From assembly GCA_021773815.1 (NCBI GenBank), contig JAJFJS010000067.1:1-64000 (forward strand): 64,000 bases of DNA. Reading direction: 5' to 3'. Within the stretch, counting starts at the first letter, position 1. Each line of letters starts with the position of its first letter. A model generated the notes under the pieces. It saw only the letters and a program-made list of their open reading frames with translations, was not told the DNA's origin and did no database searches. This document shows, one piece after another, positions 17,917 through 26,014 of this stretch. The stretch is from Gammaproteobacteria bacterium. GTDB taxonomy: Bacteria > Pseudomonadota > Gammaproteobacteria > Steroidobacterales > GCA-2729495. The position numbers and the translations under genes were made by a program.

Positions 17917-18846
17917 TCAGCGCCGCGTCGGTTCGGCGGCGATTGCCTGTGCCTGCAAGGCCGCTTCGGCCAGCGTGCCGAGACCGGCTGCCCGCAGTCG
18001 ATCCATGTCACTCTTGTATTTGCAGATGCAGCCCAGCGTCGCATCCACCGTCGCCGCATCCAGTCCGGTCGCGCCGAGCGCCAGCAGCGCCTCTGCCCAG
18101 TCGATCGTCTCGGCGATCCCGGGTTGTTTGTACAGGTCCTCACCACGCACGCAGCGCATGAAATGCGCGAGTTGGTCGGCGAATGCGGCATCGATGCCGG
18201 CAACCCGCGCCCGCACGATCGCGGCCTCCTTGGCGGCATCCGGGTAATCGATCCAGTGATACAGGCACCGGCGCTTGAGCGCATCGTGCAGTTCCCGCGT
18301 CCGGTTTGACGTCAGCACGACCAGGGGCTTGCGCCGCGCCTGCAGCGTACCGATCTCCGGCACAGTGACCTGAAAATCCGACAGGACCTCGAGCAGAAAC
18401 GCCTCGAATTCCTCATCGGAACGGTCCACCTCATCGATCAGCAGCACCGGCGCCACCGGACCCTCCGCCCGTATGGCACGCAACAACGGACGCTGCAACA
18501 GGAACGCCTCGGAAAAAATATCGGCGCCGATGTTCGATTTCTCGACGCCGCGCGCTTCCTGCAGCCGCACCTCGAGCATCTGCCGCGGATAGTCCCACTC
18601 GTAGAGTGCGGTCTGCGTATCCAGACCCTCGTAACACTGGAGCCGAATCAGTTCGGTGTCGAGGATGTCGGCCAGCACCTTGGCCAGTTCGGTCTTGCCG
18701 ACGCCGGCCTCACCCTCGAGGAATATCGGTTTCTCGAGACAAATCGCGAGATACACGGCCGTCGCCAGCGCACGATCGGCGATATAGCGCCGCTCCGCCA
18801 GCGCCTCGGTGACCCGATCGATATCTGTCAGATCCGCCCTGTTCAC
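17917..18846 (-). CDS. MoxR-type AAA+ ATPase, CoxD-like
   Basis: 309 aa from a GTG start. Walker A is EGEAGVGKTELAKVL near residue 41, Walker B is VLLIDEVDRSDEEFEAFL, and sensor 1 is VVLTSNRTRELHDALKRRC, all standard for MoxR ATPases. These work with VWA proteins as chaperones for metalloenzyme assembly. It lies between the large subunit of the molybdenum hydroxylase (92-base gap) and the VWA gene (4-base gap), in one minus-strand operon. Confidence 0.93.
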   Translation of the reverse strand: MNRADLTDIDRVTEALAERRYIADRALATAVYLAICLEKPIFLEGEAGVGKTELAKVLADILDTELIRLQCYEGLDTQTALYEWDYPRQMLEVRLQEARGVEKSNIGADIFSEAFLLQRPLLRAIRAEGPVAPVLLIDEVDRSDEEFEAFLLEVLSDFQVTVPEIGTLQARRKPLVVLTSNRTRELHDALKRRCLYHWIDYPDAAKEAAIVRARVAGIDAAFADQLAHFMRCVRGEDLYKQPGIAETIDWAEALLALGATGLDAATVDATLGCICKYKSDMDRLRAAGLGTLAEAALQAQAIAAEPTRR

Positions 18847-18938
18847 AATCCGCGTTGCACGCCTGAGCGTCGCCGGCCGCGAACGAAATAACCCAATCGC
18901 CGCATAATCACTGGCACCTTGCCGAAACGTTTATTAGA

Positions 18939-21278
18939 TCATTCCGACGGCAGTTTGCCGAGCGCAACAAGGATCTTTTCCGGCGTAATCGGCAGGTCAC
19001 GAATGCGCACGCCCGTCGCGTTAAAAATCGCATTGGCAATCGCCGGGGCCGGCACCGTGATGCAGGGTTCGGACAGGGATTTCGCGCCGTACGGACCGGT
19101 CGGTTCGTTTGATTCGATAAAGATGCTCTCGATACTGCGCGGCATCTCCACGGCCGTCGGCATCTTGTAATCAAGGAAGTCCCCGGTCAGGCAGGCGCCG
19201 GAATTCTCATCGAACTGCAGGTTTTCCATCAATGCATAACCGATCGCCTGCTGGAAACCACCCTCGACCTGACCCTCGGCACCGTTGGGGTTGATGACCT
19301 TGCCCAGGTCATGGGCATAGACGGCGCGCTCGACGCGAACCTCACCGGTTTCGGTGTCCACCGTGACTTCGACAAAGCCGACCGACGCGGGCGACGGATT
19401 GCCGGCCGGCGCGGTGCTCGACAAGCCGATGATGGTGCCTTTCTCTTCGACGGTCGTCGGCCCCGGTCCATCTTCGGTCACCTGGATAAACGGCGACTCG
19501 GCACGCCGGACGACGTCGGCGATGGCGATCGAGATATCCGGCGAACCCTTGACCGTGATTCGGCCGTCGCGCGCCTCGAGGTCACCCGCATCGGCCTCCA
19601 GCATGATGCCGGCCACCTTCAGCATCCGTTCCTTGGCGACATTGGCCGCGGCCAGCACGGCGTTGCCGGCCGAATAGGTCACGCGACTCGCATGGCTCGG
19701 CGCATCGAACGGCACCGTCGTGGTGTCCGCGGTCTCGGTGATGCGCACGGCCTCCATCGGCAGCCCGAGCGCTTCGGCGGCGATCTGGCACAGCGTCGTA
19801 ATCTGGCCGGAGCCCAGGTCCATCGCGGCGGTACTCAGATCCGCGGTGCCGTCCACGTTCAACTTGATGATCGCCCCGGAGTGCTCGTAGATATCGGGGA
19901 ACCCGAGACAGCCGCTGACCCACAGCGGCTGACACGCAAAACCCACGCCGCGCTTGATGTGTCCCGCATCCGTATTGGCCGGCGTGCGCTGCGCATAGCC
20001 GATCCGCTCGGCGCCGCGGGTCAGGCACTCGTCGAAGGCATAGGTGTCCAGATGCATGCCCTGCACGAACGGATGCGGATCACCGGGCTGATGCGCGTTT
20101 TTCCTGCGGAACTCGATGGGGTCCAGATTCAGTTCGTCACAGATCTCGTCGATCTGGGATTCCACGGCAAAACACGCCTGCGGCGAACCGTAGCCGCGAT
20201 AGCCGCCGCCGACCATGTTATTCGTGTAGACCGAGTAGCCTTCCCATTTCCGGTGTTCGCAACGATACGTCAGCAGAAAGCCGAAGGCGCCGTGCACGTT
20301 GATGACCTCTGCCCCGTGCGTGGCATGGGCGCCGGTATCCAGGATGCTCTTGGCATAGCGCGCCGTGAATACTCCATCCTTCGTGATCCCGGTCTTCAGA
20401 TAGACCTTGATCGGATGTCGCGCGGTCGAGATGAAATCCTCGTAACGCGTCTGTTCGATCCTGACCGGGCGATTCGCGCGCACACTGAGCAACGCGGCGA
20501 TCGGCTCGATATAGCCGATATCGAGTTTGCCGCCGAATCCGCCGCCGATATAGGGCGGCTTGATGACACGAACCCGGCTTTCCGGGATGCCCAGCACGTA
20601 GGCCAGTTTTTCCCGCAGGCCGAACAGGTGCTGCATCGACGAATGCACGACAAAATTACCGTTGCCATCGGCATCCACAACACAGACGCGCGGCTCCATG
20701 TAACAGGTATGCACGCGCTGCGTCTCGTAGACCCCCTCGAAAACATGGTCCGCCGCAGCAAACCCCGCTTCCAGGTCACCAAATTCCATGACCGGATTGA
20801 CCGCGATATTGTGCTCGGCGTGCTCGTGCAGCTGCGGCGCGCCTGGTTGCATGGCCTCTTCCGGGTCGAACACGAACGGCAGTTCCTCGTATTCCACCTC
20901 GATCAGTTCCAGCGCCTGCTCGGCGATCTCTATCGAGGTAGCCGCCACCGCCGCAACGGGCTGGCCGGCGTAGCGCACCGTGTCGCTCATGACCAGCATG
21001 TCGCGCACCATGCTGGCCGCATCGGTGGGTACGAAATAGACGGTCGTGTACTTGCGTTGCGGGCAATCAGCGGGCGTCAGCACCGCCTTGACGCCGGGCA
21101 ACTGCTCTGCCGCGCGGGTGTCGATGCGCAGGATCCGCGCGTGCGGGTACGGACTGCGCAGCATCTTTGCATGCAACATGCCGGGCAGCCGGACGTTGAC
21201 CGGGTAGCCCTTGCCGCCCGTCACCTTGTCCCGCGCATCGGGCCGCGGAACGCTCTTGCCGATAATACTCAGGGTCAT
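18939..21278 (-). CDS. Xanthine dehydrogenase-family molybdopterin-binding large subunit
   Basis: 779 aa from the ATG at 21278; the track extends it by 30 residues through the previous gene. It has the N-terminal hammerhead domain (RPDARDKVTGGKGYPVNV) and Mo-cofactor loops IGGGFGGKLDIGY, GGYRGYGSPQA (the usual active-site loop) and a C-terminal GAKSLSEPC with the expected catalytic Glu at residue 737. It should hydroxylate an organic carbon using water, passing electrons to the 2Fe-2S and FAD subunits encoded upstream. The GYRGYGSPQ form points to the xanthine/aldehyde/hydroxybenzoyl-CoA group rather than CO dehydrogenase. The substrate is not identifiable. Confidence 0.92.
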   Translation of the reverse strand: MTLSIIGKSVPRPDARDKVTGGKGYPVNVRLPGMLHAKMLRSPYPHARILRIDTRAAEQLPGVKAVLTPADCPQRKYTTVYFVPTDAASMVRDMLVMSDTVRYAGQPVAAVAATSIEIAEQALELIEVEYEELPFVFDPEEAMQPGAPQLHEHAEHNIAVNPVMEFGDLEAGFAAADHVFEGVYETQRVHTCYMEPRVCVVDADGNGNFVVHSSMQHLFGLREKLAYVLGIPESRVRVIKPPYIGGGFGGKLDIGYIEPIAALLSVRANRPVRIEQTRYEDFISTARHPIKVYLKTGITKDGVFTARYAKSILDTGAHATHGAEVINVHGAFGFLLTYRCEHRKWEGYSVYTNNMVGGGYRGYGSPQACFAVESQIDEICDELNLDPIEFRRKNAHQPGDPHPFVQGMHLDTYAFDECLTRGAERIGYAQRTPANTDAGHIKRGVGFACQPLWVSGCLGFPDIYEHSGAIIKLNVDGTADLSTAAMDLGSGQITTLCQIAAEALGLPMEAVRITETADTTTVPFDAPSHASRVTYSAGNAVLAAANVAKERMLKVAGIMLEADAGDLEARDGRITVKGSPDISIAIADVVRRAESPFIQVTEDGPGPTTVEEKGTIIGLSSTAPAGNPSPASVGFVEVTVDTETGEVRVERAVYAHDLGKVINPNGAEGQVEGGFQQAIGYALMENLQFDENSGACLTGDFLDYKMPTAVEMPRSIESIFIESNEPTGPYGAKSLSEPCITVPAPAIANAIFNATGVRIRDLPITPEKILVALGKLPSE

Positions 21279-21304
21279 GTTCGAGTCTCCGGAAGCCGAT
21301 GCCG

Positions 21305-21793
21305 TCACACTGCCGCCGCGGCCAGCTTGATCGCGTCGACGATTTTCTGATAGCCGGTGCAGCGACACAGGTTGCCGGCGATCGCATGCCGGATCTCATC
21401 CTCGTCGGGATTCTTCACCGTATCCAACAGTTCCTTTGCGGCCATGATCACGCCGCAGGTGCAATAGCCGCACTGGACGGCGCCGGCATCGATGAACGCC
21501 TGCTGGAGGGGATCCAGTTCGCGACCGTTGCCATTTCCCTGGTCGTTATTCTGGCCGAGACCCTCGATGGTCACGACGTTCTTGTCCTGCGCCGACACCG
21601 CATACATCATGCAGGAATAGACGGCTTTGCCGTCGACGTGCACCGTGCAGCAGCCGCAACCGCCCGAGTCGCAACCCCGCTTCGGCCCGATGAGATCGAG
21701 ATGATTGCGCAACACCCCGAGCAGAGTTTCATCGGGGTTGACGGCGAGTTCGTGCGTATCGCCGTTGACGTTGAGCTGAACCAGCTTCTTCAT
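21305..21793 (-). CDS. 2Fe-2S subunit of the minus-strand molybdenum hydroxylase
   Basis: 162 aa, ATG preceded by GGAGGAACG. The plant-type N-terminal cluster motif is CDSGGCGCC (C41, C46, C49) plus a later Cys; the second cluster has CGYCTCG and NLCRCTGYQ. An insertion around residues 78-88 (GQNNDQGNGNG) lengthens the linker. It transfers electrons from the Mo site to FAD. Its start overlaps the FAD subunit stop by four bases (ATGA), and the large subunit starts 26 bases later. Confidence 0.95.
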   Translation of the reverse strand: MKKLVQLNVNGDTHELAVNPDETLLGVLRNHLDLIGPKRGCDSGGCGCCTVHVDGKAVYSCMMYAVSAQDKNVVTIEGLGQNNDQGNGNGRELDPLQQAFIDAGAVQCGYCTCGVIMAAKELLDTVKNPDEDEIRHAIAGNLCRCTGYQKIVDAIKLAAAAV

Positions 21794-22683
21794 CCGTTCG
21801 TTCCTCCAGTCACCATGCGGCCGAGCGCGCGTTCCAGCGCCCTGCGCGTATATACGATCGCCATGTGCCGGCGGTAAGCTTCAGAACCGCGCTGGTCGGT
21901 CACCGGCTCGATATCGTGCGCGACCGCCGCGGCCGCGGTCGCGAACAGTTCGCCGCCCGCTTTGCCGCCTTCGAGCGCGGCTTCCGCGCTGCCCGCCCGG
22001 ACGTAACACTCGCCGACGCCGCCGCCGATGACGACGCGGGAATCGGCGCAGCGGCCGTTTTCGCCGAGCGTAATACGGACCGCAACATTGATGATCGCCA
22101 GATCATTCGCGTTGGTCTCCAGCTTCAGGAACGCGCTGGCGGTGCGGGCCGCCGGTTTCGGCAGCGTCACCGCCGCGATGAATTCATCCGTTCGCAACGC
22201 ATTCTCGAACAGGCCGACGAAAAACTCGTTCAGAGGGATGTCCCGCGCGCCGCCGGCGCCTCTGACGCAGGCCGTGCCGTCGAGCGCGAACAGCGCGGCG
22301 GGCACATCGTACAGCGGCGCCGATGCCGCCAGACACCCGCCCACCGTGCCGACGTTGCGGATCTGCACGGGCGGATAATCGAGCGCATCCTGGAGCGCGC
22401 CGAAGGCCGGGTCCGTCTGCACGAAATCGGCCCGCCGCAATTCGGCGAGCGTCGTCGTTGCGCCCAGCGTTACGCCCGCCGCATCCTGAGAGATACCGCC
22501 GAGCCCGAGGCGCCCGATATCGATCAACGCCTCGACCTCCGACAGCAAACCCCGGGCCTCGAGGCCGTGCACGAAGGTGCCGCCGGCCACGATCATCGCC
22601 CGTTCGCCGAACCGCCCGAGCAAATCGATCAGCTCGCTTTCCTGTGTCGGTACAAAGTAATCACTGAGATCTGGCAGTGTCAC
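21790..22683 (-). CDS. FAD-binding middle subunit of the minus-strand molybdenum hydroxylase
   Basis: 297 aa from a GTG start. The FAD-binding loops of the CoxM/XdhB family are present: VAGGTFVHGLEARGLL near residue 33 and NVGTVGGCLAASAPLYD near residue 107. The C-terminal CO dehydrogenase flavoprotein-like domain ends with the usual SEAYRRHMAIVYTRRALERAL. It accepts electrons from the 2Fe-2S subunit. It lies 11 bases after the flavin-dependent oxidoreductase gene, in the same operon. Confidence 0.93.
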   Translation of the reverse strand: MTLPDLSDYFVPTQESELIDLLGRFGERAMIVAGGTFVHGLEARGLLSEVEALIDIGRLGLGGISQDAAGVTLGATTTLAELRRADFVQTDPAFGALQDALDYPPVQIRNVGTVGGCLAASAPLYDVPAALFALDGTACVRGAGGARDIPLNEFFVGLFENALRTDEFIAAVTLPKPAARTASAFLKLETNANDLAIINVAVRITLGENGRCADSRVVIGGGVGECYVRAGSAEAALEGGKAGGELFATAAAAVAHDIEPVTDQRGSEAYRRHMAIVYTRRALERALGRMVTGGTNG

Positions 22684-22694
22684 GGATGGATTCC

Positions 22695-23705
22695 TTATCT
22701 CGAAGAGCTTTTGAAATGCGGCAGGATCCGGGTTCCGATCAGATCCAGCGCCTCGTTAAAATCCGGGCCGAGCGGATGTCCGAACGCGACATGCGTGACG
22801 CCGGCCGCCACCATGGCCTCGATCTGCGGAATGACATCGTCCGGCGTTCCGGTCACCGAATGCCTGCTGACCGCGAGATCGGATACGTTGCGCGCACCCT
22901 CCTCGAAGTCGCCGGCCGCCGCCGCCCGTCGTACCCGTGCGATCTCATCCGCCGGGATACCGGCCACTTCGGTCATCGGATGCAGATAAGGCAGATATAC
23001 GGCCAGCACCCGTCGCGCGGCCGCGACGGCAGCTTCCCGGTCGGCGGAAATCGAGCACAGCGGTCCGGCACAGATCCCGATGTCGGCAGGATCACGCCCG
23101 GCGCGTCGGGCGCCGATATCAATATTCTCGCGAATGATCGGCACGTAGTTCGGGTCCCACAGGCCGTCGGACTTGGTTTCCCTGGCCAGTTCTCCGGCCA
23201 GCTGACACATCTTCGGCCCCCAGGTGCCGATGAATATCGGTATATCCGGACGATGCGGTTTGAAGCGAAAGAACAGTTCTTCGGTTGCCGAAAAAACCTC
23301 GCCGTCAAACGGCGCGCGTTCCCCGCGCAACAGGTGACGAATCAACTCGATCGACTCGCGGACCATCGTGATGGGCTTATTCTGTTTCTCGATGCCGAGA
23401 AACTCCATGAACGCACCGCGCGCAATGCCCAGCACAGCACGACCGCCCGTGAGTTCATCCAGTTCGGCGAGGTTTCCCGCGTGGTAGGCCGGGTGGACGA
23501 TTTGTGGCGTCACGATGCCCGGCCCGACCTCGATGCGTTCGGTATGTTCGCCGATCAGCGTCACGATCGGCCACGTCGGCTTGAACATCAGGTCATCGTA
23601 GACATTGATGGAATCGAAGCCATAAGACTCGATCTTCCGCGCCATCGGGATGTAGTCCCGCAGCGGGTAACTGCCTTGCATGCTGATGCTGAACTTGACC
23701 GCCAC
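22695..23705 (-). CDS. LLM-class (luciferase-like) flavin/F420-dependent oxidoreductase
   Basis: 336 aa from the GTG at 23705, with GAGG seven bases upstream; the 72 extra residues in the track are low-complexity basic sequence without a start signal. KFSISMQGSYPLRDYIPMARKIE and WPIVTLIGEHTERIEVGPGI are typical of the TIM-barrel luciferase-like monooxygenase/F420 reductase family, as is RLRR-type C-terminal GVTHVAFGHPLGPD. It is the first gene of the molybdenum hydroxylase operon, which suggests an oxidation step in the same pathway. FMN or F420 use cannot be decided from the sequence. Confidence 0.88.
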   Translation of the reverse strand: MAVKFSISMQGSYPLRDYIPMARKIESYGFDSINVYDDLMFKPTWPIVTLIGEHTERIEVGPGIVTPQIVHPAYHAGNLAELDELTGGRAVLGIARGAFMEFLGIEKQNKPITMVRESIELIRHLLRGERAPFDGEVFSATEELFFRFKPHRPDIPIFIGTWGPKMCQLAGELARETKSDGLWDPNYVPIIRENIDIGARRAGRDPADIGICAGPLCSISADREAAVAAARRVLAVYLPYLHPMTEVAGIPADEIARVRRAAAAGDFEEGARNVSDLAVSRHSVTGTPDDVIPQIEAMVAAGVTHVAFGHPLGPDFNEALDLIGTRILPHFKSSSR

Positions 23706-24125
23706 TACTCGCCTCGATGGTGCAACCCTGACGACGGTGATCGCGCAGACGACGGCTGATCTGGTCCGGCGCCGCATCGAGGCCAAACCGGACCGACCGG
23801 AGCCTGCCGCACGCTGCCGGCACGACTGCATAACCAAAAACCTGAAGGTCGCAAGGACAGGTTTCCTGGTGGATGACCTTCCCGCCCACAGCGGCCGGGC
23901 GGCATGCGCCTGTCCCGGCATGCATTCGATCCTATCTCGTTTGCGAACACAGGACTACCGGCTCACGGTCGGCTAGATGGCCTTTCGAGCATACTGCATT
24001 GCTTTTTCGGCAAAGGGATTGAGCGGCCTGCGGTTTTAATCCATGTTTGGTGAGAGGCCAGATTCTTTATGCTATCGTCGCAGCGGTTTCGCTTCGACGG
24101 TGAGTCAACGGATTCAGAAACAACC
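23706..24125. other. Divergent regulatory region between two molybdenum hydroxylase operons
   Basis: About 420 bases separate the GTG of the leftward operon from the ATG of the rightward one. No gene is supported; the small ORFs are shadows of the upstream extension. A weak rightward promoter candidate is TTTGGT, 16 bases, TATGCT just before 24080. No clear operator was found. Confidence 0.45.
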
Positions 24126-25025
24126 ATGTACCCCGCACCGTTTCGCTACCATCGGGCCGGCTCTGCAGACGAAGCCATTTCTTTGTTAGCCGAACTCGGC
24201 GACGGCGCCCGTCCGCTGGCGGGCGGCCAGACGCTGCTGGTCTGGATGAAGCTGCGCTTCGACGAACCGACCGACCTCGTTGACATCGCCCGCATCCCGA
24301 ACCTCTCATCGATCGAACATGACGACCACCAGGTGCGGATCGGCGCGCTGGCCACCCATGGCCGCATTGCGGCTTCGCCACTCGCCCGCCTCATTCCGAT
24401 CGTTCATGACTGCGCCAACGGCATCGCCGACCGACAGGTGCGCAGCCGCGGCACCATCGGCGGCTCGCTGGCGGCCGGCGATCCGAGCTGCGACTGGCCG
24501 GCGCTGCTGCACACGCTGGACGCGGAGGTGCTGTGCCAGGGACCCGACGGTGAACGGACCATCGGCATCGGGGATTTCGTCGAAGATCTCTACGCCACGG
24601 CGTTACAGGAAGGCGAACTCGTGACCGGTATCCGCTTTGCGCTGCCGCCGGCCCGCAGCGCCGGCGCTTACGTGGGCTTCAAACGCTGTGCGCCGGCCTA
24701 TCCGACCGCCTCGGCGGGCGTGCAACTGACGCTGGCCGAAGACGCCGACACCTGCGCGGACGTGCGCATAGCCCTCGGCTCGGCCGGGCTCACGCCGATC
24801 CATGCAACCGCCGCCGAGGCGGAACTGCGCGGCCAAGCGCTGAACGAAACGACGATCGAACGAGCCGCAGAAGCGGCCGTCGCGGCCAGCGACCCGGTCG
24901 ACGACCAGCGGGGTTCGCCGGCCTTCAAGCGAGCCATGCTGCGGGTCCTCGTCCGGCGGGCCGTCGGCATCGCCATCCGTCGCTGTAACGGAGAATCAGT
25001 CGAGCATAGTCATGAATACTATTGA
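24126..25025 (+). CDS. FAD-binding middle subunit of the plus-strand molybdenum hydroxylase
   Basis: 299 aa from the ATG at 24126 ([20 protein letters not shown]), the normal start for CoxM-like subunits; the track start at 24069 adds 19 residues unlike the family. FAD loops are [15 protein letters not shown] and [19 protein letters not shown]. It is the first gene of the rightward operon and overlaps the 2Fe-2S subunit by 14 bases. It should reoxidise the Mo/Fe-S electrons onto a downstream acceptor. Confidence 0.94.
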   Translation: MYPAPFRYHRAGSADEAISLLAELGDGARPLAGGQTLLVWMKLRFDEPTDLVDIARIPNLSSIEHDDHQVRIGALATHGRIAASPLARLIPIVHDCANGIADRQVRSRGTIGGSLAAGDPSCDWPALLHTLDAEVLCQGPDGERTIGIGDFVEDLYATALQEGELVTGIRFALPPARSAGAYVGFKRCAPAYPTASAGVQLTLAEDADTCADVRIALGSAGLTPIHATAAEAELRGQALNETTIERAAEAAVAASDPVDDQRGSPAFKRAMLRVLVRRAVGIAIRRCNGESVEHSHEYY

Positions 25026-25527
25026 AATTATTGAAAAAGTTAGCGTTGAAGTCACGATCAATGGGCAGCGACAGCGGCGCGATGTCGAACCACGGATGTT
25101 GCTGGTGCAGTTCATTCGCGATGAACTGCGCCTGACCGGCACGCACATCGGCTGTGACACGACCTACTGCGGCGCCTGCACCGTCCTGCTGAACGGCGAG
25201 CCGGTCAAGTCCTGCACGGTGCTGGCCGCCCAGGCGGATCAGTGCGAAATACTCACGGTCGAGGGGCTTGAACAGGACGGCAAACTGCACCCGCTGCAAG
25301 AGGCGTTTGCGGAACACCATGGCCTGCAATGCGGCTACTGCACGCCGGGCATGCTGATGTCATCGGTCGCGCTGCTGGCCGACAACCCATCGCCCGGGCG
25401 CAAAGAGATTCGCAAGGGCATCGCCGGCAACCTGTGTCGGTGCACGGGCTATCACAATATTTTCAAAGCGGTCGAGGCCGCGGCGGAAGAGATGCGGGAG
25501 GGCGCAGACCATGGGCATCAAATTTGA
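25012..25527 (+). CDS. 2Fe-2S subunit of the plus-strand molybdenum hydroxylase
   Basis: 171 aa. Cluster motifs are [21 protein letters not shown] for the plant-type 2Fe-2S and [10 protein letters not shown] with NLCRCTGYH for the second cluster, the CoxS/XdhC signature set. It overlaps both neighbours (14 bases with the FAD subunit, 17 with CoxG), so the three are probably translated together. Confidence 0.96.
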   Translation: MNTIEIIEKVSVEVTINGQRQRRDVEPRMLLVQFIRDELRLTGTHIGCDTTYCGACTVLLNGEPVKSCTVLAAQADQCEILTVEGLEQDGKLHPLQEAFAEHHGLQCGYCTPGMLMSSVALLADNPSPGRKEIRKGIAGNLCRCTGYHNIFKAVEAAAEEMREGADHGHQI

Positions 25528-25981
25528 CGGCAGTTTTGCGGTACCGGTGTCGCGGGAGGAAGCCTACGCGATGCTGGCCGACCCGGAAAAGTTCGCGCCG
25601 CTGCTGCCGACCTACAAGAGCCTCGAGATGGAGGACGACAAGACGGCAATCGTCAAGGTCAAGGTCGGGGTCGGCAAGATCAGGGGCACGGCAACCATTG
25701 CGCTGGTGCTGGAAGAGGAAGTTCCGCCGACGCGGGCCGCCTACAGCGGCAAGGGCAAAATCATGGGCAGCGCCTTCAACCTGGCCACGGCTTTCAACCT
25801 CGTCGACGCACCTGATGGCGGCACCACGGTGGAATGGGAAGGCGAACTGGATATGTTCGGCAAGCTCGTGTCGCTGGCCGGCGGACTGATCCGGCCGATC
25901 GCCAAGAAGGATATCCAGCGGCTCATCGACGCGCTCCAGGGCGCGCTGACTCCCGGGGGACAGGAAAGTGCGGCCAGCTGA
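25511..25981 (+). CDS. CoxG-family SRPBCC protein
   Basis: 156 aa. [29 protein letters not shown] is the standard start of CoxG/carbon monoxide dehydrogenase subunit G proteins, a START/SRPBCC fold that can bind hydrophobic ligands. In Oligotropha CoxG is reported to help recruit the enzyme to the membrane. It lies between the 2Fe-2S and large subunits, suggesting that this hydroxylase is docked to the inner membrane. Confidence 0.92.
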   Translation: MGIKFDGSFAVPVSREEAYAMLADPEKFAPLLPTYKSLEMEDDKTAIVKVKVGVGKIRGTATIALVLEEEVPPTRAAYSGKGKIMGSAFNLATAFNLVDAPDGGTTVEWEGELDMFGKLVSLAGGLIRPIAKKDIQRLIDALQGALTPGGQESAAS

Positions 25982-26014
25982 GTCACGCGTCCGGCGCCAG
26001 TACAAGGGGATATC

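Noticed and set aside
16755-18284. Full 509-aa ORF as the VWA protein
   Set aside because: The first 124 residues are MoxR sequence read in another frame; the ATG at 17912 with a four-base operon spacing fits better.
19311-21350. 679-aa plus-strand ORF opposite the minus-strand hydroxylase large subunit
   Set aside because: Antisense shadow; no recognisable domain and wholly overlapped by a well-supported gene.
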